The notes beneath the pieces were generated by a model that had not been told where the DNA came from, did not search any database, and saw nothing but the letters and a program-made list of their open reading frames with translations. Both the position numbers and the translations under genes were made by a program. Source: Gemmataceae bacterium (GTDB taxonomy: Bacteria > Planctomycetota > Planctomycetia > Gemmatales > Gemmataceae). From it: a stretch of 8,258 nt of DNA. Positions 1-7,158 of the stretch are shown in pieces. Where the stretch lies: contig JAOAAM010000364.1 in the NCBI GenBank assembly GCA_026418875.1, positions 1 to 8,258 on the forward strand. The letters run 5' to 3'. Positions within the stretch are counted from its first letter, which is position 1. Each line of letters starts with the position of its first letter.

Positions 1-1
1 G

Positions 2-1291
2 GAGTCACTCACCGCCGCCAATCTCGCTGCCGACACCTACCCGCGGTTCAGCCCGGACGGCAAGAAGCTCGCGTATCGGCGGCAGCAGCGACCCGGCTAT
101 GAGGCTGACAAGTGGGAAATCATGGTGGTCGACGTTCAACCGGATGGCTCATTCGCGGGTGCGCCTCGAAGTGTCACCACATCTTGGGACCGATCCGTCG
201 AGGATTTTGTCTGGGCTTCCGACAATCGAACGATCTTCCTTACGGCCGAAGATCATGCTCTGAACCCCATCTGGGAATTGGATAGCGAGACGGGTACCTT
301 GCATCCGTTCCTGAAGGGCGGGTCGCTCAGTTCGCTGTCGATTTCAGCCGCCGGGCGAAGTTTGGCCTTCCTGCACGCCGCGATGCAGCAGCCGCCACGC
401 CCTGGCGTGATTTCCACGAAGCGCGAGGAGCATAACACGACGCTGAAGTTTTTTGATCCCAACGCGGAGCACTTGCAACAATTGGTGCGTCCCAAGCCGG
501 AGAGTGTCGAGGTTCCGGTCGAGGGCGACGTGAACATGCAGATGTGGATTCTGAAACCGCCCGGTTTCGACGAGTCGAAGAAGTGGCCCGTGGCATACCT
601 GGTTCATGGGGGGCCTCAAGGTGCTTGGCAAGACGGCTGGAGTTTTCGCTGGAATGCGGCGCTTTGGGCTGCTCAAGGTTACGTCGTCGTCCTGCCCAAC
701 CCACGCGGATCAACCGGATTCGGCCAGAAGTTTTGCGACGAAATCAGCGGCGATTGGGGCGGGAAATGCTACCGCGACCTGGTTGCGGGAATCGAGTACG
801 TGAAGAAACTCCCCTATGTGGACCCGGAACGGCTCGGCTCGGCCGGGGCGAGCTTCGGCGGCTACATGCAAAACTGGTTCGCGGTCAATGACATCGCCCG
901 GAATTTCAAGTGCCTCATCACGCATTGCAGCGTGTGGAATTTCGAGAGCATGTGGGGCACCACCGACGAATTGTGGTTCGACGAATACGAGCACGGCGGG
1001 CTGCCCTGGGAAAAGCCGGGGCACTACCGTGAGTTTTCTCCGCACGTTTACGCCGGGAATTTGAGTAAATATCGCACCCCGATGCTCGTGATCCACAACG
1101 ACTTGGACTTTCGCTGCCCGATCGGTCAGGGGCATGAACTCTTCTCGGCCTTGCAGCGTCAGGGCATCAAATCCCGGTTCGTCAACTTCCCGGACGAGGG
1201 ACATTGGGTTCTGAAGCCGGCGAACAGTCGCTACTGGCACGAGGAGGTCTTCGCCTGGCTGAAAGAGCATGTTCCGCCGGGCGGAAAGTGA
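2..1291 (+). CDS. S9 family serine peptidase (DPP5/prolyl oligopeptidase-like), 5'-truncated by window
   Basis: This is the C-terminal part of a serine peptidase of the S9 alpha/beta-hydrolase family, which cleaves dipeptides or short peptides. The frame is open from base 2, so the first ATG inside the window (122) is not the true start. The upstream residues YPRFSPDGKKLAY are a typical TolB/WD-like beta-propeller blade. Counting from the ATG at 122, the catalytic domain runs from about residue 130 to 385. It has an HGGPQG oxyanion-side motif at 162-167 and nucleophile Ser244 in GASFGGY (codon 851-853). The charge-relay Asp329 lies in HNDLDFRCP (codon 1106-1108) and His361 in DEGHWVLKP (codon 1202-1204), so the triad is complete. 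The segment ESMWGTTDELWF and the IGQG...GIKS...FPDEGHWVLKP pattern resemble dipeptidyl peptidase 5-type members. Whether a signal peptide exists cannot be seen. It ends in TGA, 82 bp before the preferred start of the next gene on the same strand. Confidence 0.93.
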   Translation, partial: ESLTAANLAADTYPRFSPDGKKLAYRRQQRPGYEADKWEIMVVDVQPDGSFAGAPRSVTTSWDRSVEDFVWASDNRTIFLTAEDHALNPIWELDSETGTLHPFLKGGSLSSLSISAAGRSLAFLHAAMQQPPRPGVISTKREEHNTTLKFFDPNAEHLQQLVRPKPESVEVPVEGDVNMQMWILKPPGFDESKKWPVAYLVHGGPQGAWQDGWSFRWNAALWAAQGYVVVLPNPRGSTGFGQKFCDEISGDWGGKCYRDLVAGIEYVKKLPYVDPERLGSAGASFGGYMQNWFAVNDIARNFKCLITHCSVWNFESMWGTTDELWFDEYEHGGLPWEKPGHYREFSPHVYAGNLSKYRTPMLVIHNDLDFRCPIGQGHELFSALQRQGIKSRFVNFPDEGHWVLKPANSRYWHEEVFAWLKEHVPPGGK

Positions 1292-1364
1292 AACCCCAGG
1301 GCCACGCTCAGCACCCTTCTCGTCGATCCGCTCGTCGATGAACGGGGGCGGCCCGAGGAAGATC

Positions 1365-1368
1365 GGAG
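1365..1368 (+). promoter_or_regulatory. Ribosome binding site GGAG deciding the CNNM/CBS gene start
   Basis: GGAG sits 5 bases before the ATG at 1374, and a second purine-rich GAGGAA lies at 1355-1360. The alternative ATGs at 1338 and 1269 lack a comparable site at normal spacing. This supports 1374 as the start. Confidence 0.55.
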
Positions 1369-1373
1369 ATCGA

Positions 1374-2501
1374 ATGCTGTCGGTTTTTGCCGTCGAGGAA
1401 GGCCCGCACTGGGTTTTCACCTCCCTTAGTCTCTTGGCGATTCCGGCGTTGATCGCGCTGAACGGTTTCTTCGTCGCCGCGGAGTTCTCCCTCGTCGCTG
1501 TCCGCAAGACCCGCATCGAAGAGTTGATTCAACAGGGAGCGCGGGGGGCGGAGTCGGTGATGGCCGCCATCTCCCATTTGGATCGAACCATTGCGGCCAC
1601 CCAACTGGGGATCACCTTGGCCAGCATCGCCCTGGGCATGGCGTGCGAGCCGGCCTTGGTCCGAGTGATTGAGCCGATTTTCGAAGAGCTACCCGGCTCT
1701 CTTCGCTTCCTCGCCAAACACTCCGTCGCCAGCTTTATCGCCTTCGGGTTAATCACGTTCTTGCACGTGGTCTTCGGCGAATTGATTCCGAAGTCCGTCG
1801 CGTTGCAAGAGTCGGAACAGACCTCCCTCTGGGTGGCCCGCCCCCTCAATGTCTTCGCCAAGCTCACCCGGCCCTTGGTAGGCTTGATGAACGGCACGGG
1901 AAACATGCTGCTGCGCTGGGCGGGCTTCGAGGTGGCTTCGGGGGAGGAGTCGGTACATTCCGTCGAGGAACTTCTGCTGCTGATCGAGGATGTGGAGGAA
2001 GCTGGGTTTCTCGAGCCGGAGGAGGCCGACATCGTCGAGAATGTGTTTCGGCTGCGGAACAAAAAAGTTTCCGACTGCATGGTGCCGCGAGAGAAAATGG
2101 CGTGCTTGGAATTGCATAGCTCGCCGGAGTCGGTTCTCGAAGCGGTCCGCCGCGGCGCACACACTCGCATGCCGGTTTACGATGGCGACATGGACAACAT
2201 CGTCGGCATCGTGAACACGAAGGACCTGTTCTACCTGTACAGCCTTCGAGGCGTGGCGGTCCTCGAGGATGCCATCTATCCGCCGATCTTTCTCGCGCCG
2301 GACGAGTCGATCTCCACCGCCTTGCAATTGTTTCGCAAATCACGGAAGATGATGGCCCTGGTGCGCGATGACTCCGGCAAAATCCTCGGTTTAATCACGC
2401 TGGAAGACATCTTGGAGGAAATCGTCGGCGACATCGAGGACGAGCATGACCGTCCGATGCGGAAAGGGCGTTCGCGCTGGCGGCGATTGCGGAAGACTTG
2501 A
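1374..2501 (+). CDS. CNNM/CBS-domain membrane protein (hemolysin C / CorC family, UPF0053), without C-terminal CorC_HlyC domain
   Basis: This is a membrane protein of the CNNM-CBS family, annotated as 'hemolysin', TlyC or CorC-like. Members are linked to magnesium or other cation transport rather than haemolysis. From the ATG at 1374 it has 375 residues. The first membrane segment is about 18-43 (LALIALNGFFVAAEFSLVAV-like), followed by the family signature TQLGITLASIALGMACEP (76-93). A further hydrophobic stretch at 117-144 ends in GELIPKS (135-141). The cytoplasmic part has two CBS domains, from VSDCMVPRE (232) to about 290 and from about 300 to 355 (GLITLEDILEEIVGDIEDE). It then stops in a very basic tail (RKGRSRWRRLRKT). 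The roughly 80-residue CorC_HlyC domain usual in this family is absent. I chose 1374 because GGAG lies 5 bases upstream and little sequence precedes the first membrane helix. In-frame ATGs at 1338 and 1269 would add 12 or 35 low-complexity residues, and the latter would overlap the peptidase. Confidence 0.9.
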   Translation: MLSVFAVEEGPHWVFTSLSLLAIPALIALNGFFVAAEFSLVAVRKTRIEELIQQGARGAESVMAAISHLDRTIAATQLGITLASIALGMACEPALVRVIEPIFEELPGSLRFLAKHSVASFIAFGLITFLHVVFGELIPKSVALQESEQTSLWVARPLNVFAKLTRPLVGLMNGTGNMLLRWAGFEVASGEESVHSVEELLLLIEDVEEAGFLEPEEADIVENVFRLRNKKVSDCMVPREKMACLELHSSPESVLEAVRRGAHTRMPVYDGDMDNIVGIVNTKDLFYLYSLRGVAVLEDAIYPPIFLAPDESISTALQLFRKSRKMMALVRDDSGKILGLITLEDILEEIVGDIEDEHDRPMRKGRSRWRRLRKT

Positions 2502-2549
2502 CGGGCCGGCACGACGAGATCGCCCGTCATGGGTCGGCGGATCGACCAT
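2499..2549. terminator. Two adjacent inverted repeats in a convergent gap, possible bidirectional terminator
   Basis: The gap between the convergent CNNM/CBS gene and lptF-like gene is only 66 bp. It holds a perfect 8-bp inverted repeat, TGACGGGC at 2499-2506 and GCCCGTCA at 2522-2529, with a 15-base loop; the left arm contains the CNNM/CBS stop codon. Directly next to it, ATGG(G)TCG at 2529-2536 pairs with CGACCAT at 2543-2549 around a 6-base loop, with one bulged G. No T-tract follows on either strand, so a classical intrinsic terminator is not demonstrated. The position between convergent genes is the main argument. Confidence 0.25.
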
Positions 2550-2567
2550 CATTGAAGCAAGCCTGGA

Positions 2568-3788
2568 TTACCGCCGGATCACGCGACGGCACATTTCCAC
2601 TGCGACCAGCCCCAAAAGCAGATTTGCCGACCAAGTGGCCGGGAGCACCGGCAGTTTGTTGTCCTTCGCCAGGTTCGTCCCACACATCATCAAAGGATAA
2701 TACGTTGCCACGACCGGTAGAAAGCCGATGACGAAAGAACTCAGGAAATCGGCTCGGTTGGTTCGGATGCCCAAGGGAGCTCCGAGCATGGCGAAACAGA
2801 GGCAGCCGAAAGCCAAGGCCGGTCTGAGGAACACCTCGACCTGGTAGGAACGAAGCTCGCGCAAAGCGTATTTACATGCGAATTGGCGATGGGCCCGCAA
2901 CTCCCGATCATGATCGGTGACCACGGGTCGTGCTTGTTCGCGGTTCCACTCGTCGAGCTTTTCCTGGTATCGCCGCTCGAGAAAGCGAATCCGCTCCAGC
3001 AAGTTCGGCCAAGTCACTTCACAAGCGCGGGGGTTGTCTTTATCCCCGAAGATTTCGGAGGGAAGTCGTTCGCGGAATTCCTGGTTGCCGAACGTGAGAT
3101 GGGCCTCGGTAGCGCCCTTATTCCCCTCATTCCGCAAGACGCAGTGAGCCATCGCCACGACGATTTCGTAGATGGGCCGCCCCGTGTTGGAGTCGATTCC
3201 GGTTTCGACACGCAACGTGGCCCACCGCGCCCGCGCGACGACCTCGTACAGTGGAGCCGTCGCTGAACGTTTCTTGAACACCACGTCGATCAGCCGATCC
3301 CCTCGAACGTCGCGAACGAAAATGACGTAGGGCAGCTTCGCATGGCGGATGCAACCATTGCGCCGTAGCAACGTGTAGAGCACTTCGTTGGTGTCTTGCA
3401 GCAAATGCTCGCGGACAAGGCGGAATGACCGGGGAATGAAATCGTAGTAGAGAGCCAACGTCGCCGAGGTGGTCAGCAACCCGAAGATCAGAGTGGGCCA
3501 CAAAATGAGCCTCAGATGCACTCCCGCAGCACGCAGGGCGGTGATTTCTTGATCTTTCGCCAAACGGCCATAGACGTTGCAAGCCGCGAAAAGCGTCGCC
3601 GTGGGCATCGTGTAGGGCAACATGCCGGGAATCATGAGGGGGATGACGGTCACGATTTGAGCCGGCGCTAATCCTCGCTGCGAAGCCTCGGCGACCAAGC
3701 CCCCGAGAACGAATAGTCCAGTCAGCCCCACCAAGGTGATGGCAAAAACTTTGAGTAAATCCCACAAAATCAAACGCGGCAGGATCAT
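2568..3788 (-). CDS. LptF/LptG family permease (YjgP/YjgQ)
   Basis: This is an inner-membrane permease of the LptF/LptG family. In Gram-negative bacteria these form the transmembrane part of the LptB2FG ABC transporter, which extracts lipopolysaccharide from the inner membrane. The protein has 406 residues, longer than the roughly 360 usual in the family. Three N-terminal membrane segments (about 10-34, 47-70, 95-118) frame the family signature MPTATLFAACNVYGRLAKDQ and EITALRAAGV (61-90). A soluble region of about 120-318 follows, where the periplasmic beta-jellyroll is expected. Three C-terminal segments (about 320-342, 348-370, 382-402) include the conserved LGAPLGIRTNR turn. The soluble part contains a charged, probably helical stretch at about 262-312 (LLERIRFLERRYQEKLDEW) that accounts for much of the extra length. 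Its ATG overlaps the stop of the AsmA-like gene (ATGA, 3785-3788), so translation is probably coupled. LptF cannot be told from LptG by eye, and the ATPase LptB is not in the window. Confidence 0.9.
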   Translation of the reverse strand: MILPRLILWDLLKVFAITLVGLTGLFVLGGLVAEASQRGLAPAQIVTVIPLMIPGMLPYTMPTATLFAACNVYGRLAKDQEITALRAAGVHLRLILWPTLIFGLLTTSATLALYYDFIPRSFRLVREHLLQDTNEVLYTLLRRNGCIRHAKLPYVIFVRDVRGDRLIDVVFKKRSATAPLYEVVARARWATLRVETGIDSNTGRPIYEIVVAMAHCVLRNEGNKGATEAHLTFGNQEFRERLPSEIFGDKDNPRACEVTWPNLLERIRFLERRYQEKLDEWNREQARPVVTDHDRELRAHRQFACKYALRELRSYQVEVFLRPALAFGCLCFAMLGAPLGIRTNRADFLSSFVIGFLPVVATYYPLMMCGTNLAKDNKLPVLPATWSANLLLGLVAVEMCRRVIRR

Positions 3789-6700
3789 GGGCGTCCCATT
3801 CCTGGAGCGGCTGAACGCATACGCTCCAATAGCCGACGAACCGGTTCCACAAGGATCGGCACGGCCTCGGAGCGCAGGTCGATTCGTCCTCCCAGCGTGC
3901 CAGTCATCTCGATCTTGTACAAGTTTCGGCTGATGGCTTGTGGGATCTCGCGCACGCCCGGTGGCAGCATCTGCACGAGCTTCAACCAGACCGGGTAAAC
4001 GTCCAGATGCAGGTCCGAGCCATCGAGTTTCATGCGGCCATTGCCCGTCAGACTGATAAGATTGCCGACCAAGTCGAATTGCTCCAGTTCCACATGCATG
4101 CCGGTAATCTGAAACTGAAGCTGGGCTTCATCGAAGAACGTGCCATCCGGCGCTTGCAACTTGATGAACTTCAGCAAATCGACCAAGGGAGGCAGATTGT
4201 AGATCCGTCCCTTCGGTACTCGGATGTAGCCCCCCCCGCGGAGCGACTTCACGTCCAATTCCGTCCCGGCGAGGAACAAGTGAAACTCGGCCCGCCCTGC
4301 CAACTCAGCCTCAGGTCCCAAGCGATTGTGTCGGGAAACATCTTCCAGGCGCAACCCCCAGCCGGTCAGGCGGACATCGTAACGGAAAATCGGATCGATG
4401 ACGACAGCGGCTTCTCCTGCTAGCGCCCCGCCGAAGCACTTCGCCTTCAGATGGCGGACTTGCAACACGCCGGGTCGTTTCCCAGGGTCCAGCACGATCT
4501 GCGTGTGAAAGTCCTGAAGCGGTTGCCCGTGATAGTAGACCTGATCAAGCAATACGTTACCGTCCATCGCTCCCAAGCGGCCGTGCCGATACTCGCCGCG
4601 GAGCGTGATCTGACCGTGGGCATTTTCGCAACGCAATCCGAGGCGACAGGATGCCCCCGAGAGCCGAATCGTCAAATCGCGCCAGTACATCCACGGCGAG
4701 GGTTCGACGGCCGAGAGCGCCGCCCCGCTCAGGCGAATCGAACCGGGGCCCCGCGTGCCGGCAACCGCCGCCGGGCGATGGGGTGCGTCCGCCGTGGTAT
4801 CCACGATGAACGTCCCAATCGAAAGCGTCATAGGCCCCGCAGGCCCCAAGGCCAGGCAGGCCGAGCGCAAGGGTCCCGGCAGTGCTCGGAGCAGTTCATC
4901 GTCAACGATCAAGGGTGCGACTTGGATCCGGCTCAGGCGTGCCCAAATGCCGCCGTTCGATTTGATCTTGAAGATGCTCGGCTCTTCCCGGCAACCAATG
5001 CGGATTCGTGAAGTCCGATGTTGGCCGTGGAACTCCCTCAGCATCACCGTGTCTTGAGCGTAGTGAAACGCACCCTGCACTTGGTTCAGCTCATAGGGCA
5101 AGAACAGCGGCGTCACACTGTCGACCGTGAAGTGGTGGCATTGAATTTCCCAGGACGGTGCCTTGGGCCGACTTCCCACCGCCGCTGCGCTTTGATGGTA
5201 GAAAAGGTCGGCGACGATCCCGACGTGCCCCGCTGGCTGCATCTCGCGCACCAAGTCGGACAGACCGATTTTGGCGAAGGCGTGCACCAGGTCAGAGTCC
5301 ACCGGCAAGGCCGCCGCACGCAGCCGAACGGAGAAGATGTCGCCGATGGGACGGATGCGGTAAGTTCCATGCAAGGCCACCTCGCCGCCCCGATGCAGGC
5401 CGTGGATCTGCTCGAAATGGATCGAGTTTTCCGAACCCAAGCGAATCCGGACCGAGCCGGAAACACTCTCAAGCGGATAGGGGAAACTCTCGTGGCAAAC
5501 CGAGAGATTGGTGAAGTCCACTTGAATATCGAAGCTGGTGTGCTGGTCGCCCGGCTCATAACGCACTTGTGCCACGAAGTCGCCGGTGCCGATGGGGTGG
5601 AATTGCTCGAGGATGCCGGCGTGCCGGCCCATGGCTCGACGGAGGTTGTCATCAAACCTTTGGCCACGACCGTGGATGCGAAGGTCGAGTCGGCTGTGAG
5701 GTGCCGAACCGGCCGAGATGCCCTCGATCATGATCGGTTTCCCGGCTGACAAACCCGTCAAACTGACACGAAGTTCATCCACGCCGTCGCTGGTCGTCAC
5801 TTGCTCCAATTTGCCGCGGATACCCTCCAATCGGTAAGGAAAATCGACGAACTCCGCCGCAATCCCCTCAGGATGGACGATGATGCGCCGACTCCACCAT
5901 CGATCTTTCCGCTCTAGTTTGAACGTCAACCCAACCGGGCCGTTCGGGTTGAAATCGCGGTGGATTTGGCGGAGGTTCTCCGGCAACCGCTCGAACAATT
6001 CGCCGGAGAGCGTTAATCGGTCGATACTCAAATGACAATTCAACAAATGTTCCTCGGGATCCTCCGACCAGGGCCCATCGGTGGGCAACGCAGCTTCGAG
6101 TTGGAAAGTGAAACGCGTGGGACCGGACTGAGCACGGCCCGAGTCGATCCATAGCCGGCCATCTCGATAACGGGCGGAGAACTCGACTTGACTAAGGGAC
6201 TTTAGAGGCAAACGGGGATGAACGACATGTCCACGCTGGAAGCGAAAGCGAACGTCCGTTTGCCAGACCGGTTTGTTGCCTGGGGCATAGCGAAATGACA
6301 TCTGGGCCGCGCCCTGCCCCTCCACCCCGAGCAAGTGTTGGCGGACTGGTTCGAGATGCTGTGCAAGCTGTTCGACGGTGGCCCGAGTTAAGGTGTATTG
6401 CGGGAGATCGACGTCGATTTGGGCGGCCGGAGTCGTTCGCTCGTAGATGCCAGACCAGCGAACCGTCCCAAGGATCGAGTTCCCTGAACCTTGAATGCTC
6501 ACACGAGTGACCGGATCGTTCACAAGCGTCAACTGAACGTGATCAAACTCCAGTACGGGGCGAGAAGCCCCACCACGTCGATCCTCGAAAACGATTCGGC
6601 CATGCCTCACGACGAGGATCGGCGCGGGTTGAGTCGAGGATGTGGCTTTGGGCCAATCGGGAAGATTCCAATGGCCATCGGCATCGCGCCGCAATCGGAG

Positions 6701-7039
6701 GACAGGTTGCGTCAGTTCGATTTTGCGGATGAGCAAGCGGCCGGCGGTCAGTTGCTCTTTGTCGTGGAAGACCGTTGCCGTCGGCACAATGAGGAACGGA
6801 TGGGCCGGATCGTCACGACGAAACAGCTTCACGTCGCGGAGCCACAGGCCGCCCAAGGGCCGTAACCACGCAGAGCCGATCTGCACTTCGACTTGCGGAA
6901 AGTCTTGGCGGATTTGCTCAATGACACGCGCTTGGATCGCATGGGAGTTGGTTTGAAGATAGATCAGCCACGCCAACATGCCGACGGCGGCGGCGATCGG
7001 GCAGACTAGCGATCGAAACAGCCACACCCGCCAGCCCAT
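3785..7039 (-). CDS. AsmA-like protein (AsmA/TamB/YhdP-type envelope protein)
   Basis: This large protein of 1084 residues is anchored by a single N-terminal membrane helix (about 8-28), with the rest probably periplasmic. No cleavage site is evident. Residues about 30-130 (VEVQIGSAWLRPLGGLWLRD, then LLIRKIELTQPVLRLRRD and WNLPDW) match the start of AsmA-type proteins. The middle is a long run of beta-rich, amphipathic strands without cysteine clusters or catalytic motifs. The end, about 893-1055, looks like the AsmA C-terminal region: LRGGGYIRVPKGRIYNLPPL, FDLVGNLISLTGNGRMKLDG, and a closing IEMTGTLGGRIDL. AsmA-like proteins in Escherichia coli (TamB, YhdP, YdbH) form hydrophobic grooves bridging inner and outer membranes and carry phospholipids; a similar role here is inference. 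It starts at the ATG at 7037-7039, with AGGG six bases upstream and a promoter about 40 bases before it. Its stop overlaps the lptF-like start, making a two-gene operon. Confidence 0.85.
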   Translation of the reverse strand: MGWRVWLFRSLVCPIAAAVGMLAWLIYLQTNSHAIQARVIEQIRQDFPQVEVQIGSAWLRPLGGLWLRDVKLFRRDDPAHPFLIVPTATVFHDKEQLTAGRLLIRKIELTQPVLRLRRDADGHWNLPDWPKATSSTQPAPILVVRHGRIVFEDRRGGASRPVLEFDHVQLTLVNDPVTRVSIQGSGNSILGTVRWSGIYERTTPAAQIDVDLPQYTLTRATVEQLAQHLEPVRQHLLGVEGQGAAQMSFRYAPGNKPVWQTDVRFRFQRGHVVHPRLPLKSLSQVEFSARYRDGRLWIDSGRAQSGPTRFTFQLEAALPTDGPWSEDPEEHLLNCHLSIDRLTLSGELFERLPENLRQIHRDFNPNGPVGLTFKLERKDRWWSRRIIVHPEGIAAEFVDFPYRLEGIRGKLEQVTTSDGVDELRVSLTGLSAGKPIMIEGISAGSAPHSRLDLRIHGRGQRFDDNLRRAMGRHAGILEQFHPIGTGDFVAQVRYEPGDQHTSFDIQVDFTNLSVCHESFPYPLESVSGSVRIRLGSENSIHFEQIHGLHRGGEVALHGTYRIRPIGDIFSVRLRAAALPVDSDLVHAFAKIGLSDLVREMQPAGHVGIVADLFYHQSAAAVGSRPKAPSWEIQCHHFTVDSVTPLFLPYELNQVQGAFHYAQDTVMLREFHGQHRTSRIRIGCREEPSIFKIKSNGGIWARLSRIQVAPLIVDDELLRALPGPLRSACLALGPAGPMTLSIGTFIVDTTADAPHRPAAVAGTRGPGSIRLSGAALSAVEPSPWMYWRDLTIRLSGASCRLGLRCENAHGQITLRGEYRHGRLGAMDGNVLLDQVYYHGQPLQDFHTQIVLDPGKRPGVLQVRHLKAKCFGGALAGEAAVVIDPIFRYDVRLTGWGLRLEDVSRHNRLGPEAELAGRAEFHLFLAGTELDVKSLRGGGYIRVPKGRIYNLPPLVDLLKFIKLQAPDGTFFDEAQLQFQITGMHVELEQFDLVGNLISLTGNGRMKLDGSDLHLDVYPVWLKLVQMLPPGVREIPQAISRNLYKIEMTGTLGGRIDLRSEAVPILVEPVRRLLERMRSAAPGMGRP

Positions 7040-7045
7040 GCGCTA

Positions 7046-7049
7046 CCCT
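7046..7049 (-). promoter_or_regulatory. Weak ribosome binding site AGGG of the AsmA-like gene
   Basis: On the - strand AGGG lies six bases before the ATG at 7037-7039, within TAGGGTAGCGC. It is the only purine-rich candidate in the short leader and fits the chosen start, which places the membrane anchor right at the N-terminus. Confidence 0.4.
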
Positions 7050-7081
7050 ACGCGACGACAGGTCAATTCTTGGACCCGACG

Positions 7082-7110
7082 CTTATAGGTAGGATTGCCG
7101 GTTTGGTCAA
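7082..7110 (-). promoter_or_regulatory. Sigma70-like promoter for the asmA-like/lptF-like operon
   Basis: On the - strand TTGACC (7105-7110) is followed after exactly 17 bases by TATAAG (7082-7087). Each hexamer matches five of six bases of the housekeeping consensus. Transcription would start near 7075, giving a leader of about 35 bases before the ATG at 7039. The location, in the only sizeable gap of the - strand block and directly before the operon, supports it. It is read from the sequence only. Confidence 0.6.
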
Positions 7111-7158
7111 CGCAGATGAGATTGTACCGATGCCGGTTCCGAAGTTCTGCCAACACAT

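Larger units (their letters stand above)
7040..7158. other. Intergenic gap between the DUF5131 gene and the AsmA-like gene
   Basis: This 119-bp gap is the largest non-coding stretch in the window. It contains the promoter at 7082-7110 and a weak ribosome binding site. A small palindrome, ACCGATGCCGGT (7126-7137), is too short and lacks a T-tract, so no terminator for the DUF5131 gene is evident. Read-through from the WD40/DUF5131 pair into the lipid-transport pair is therefore possible. Confidence 0.5.

Noticed and set aside
1319..1338. A short direct repeat, CTCGTCGAT twice at 11-bp spacing
   Set aside because: Two copies of nine bases with CG-rich composition are easily chance and have no matching element nearby.
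1269..1373. A longer start of the CNNM/CBS protein at 1269 or 1338
   Set aside because: The added residues look non-coding, part of them overlaps the peptidase gene, and the better ribosome binding site and normal N-terminal length favour 1374.
1529..2170. A 213-codon - strand open frame opposite the CNNM/CBS gene
   Set aside because: Its translation is Ser/Arg-rich without domains, and the + strand frame carries the conserved CNNM and CBS motifs.
5018..5749. A 243-codon + strand open frame inside the AsmA-like gene, with others nearby (3938-4423, 4451-5011)
   Set aside because: They lie wholly antisense to a gene with clear family features, their translations show no recognisable domain, and long antisense frames are expected in GC-rich coding DNA.
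7126..7137. Palindrome ACCGATGCCGGT as a terminator of the DUF5131 gene
   Set aside because: The stem is only four base pairs and no T-tract follows.
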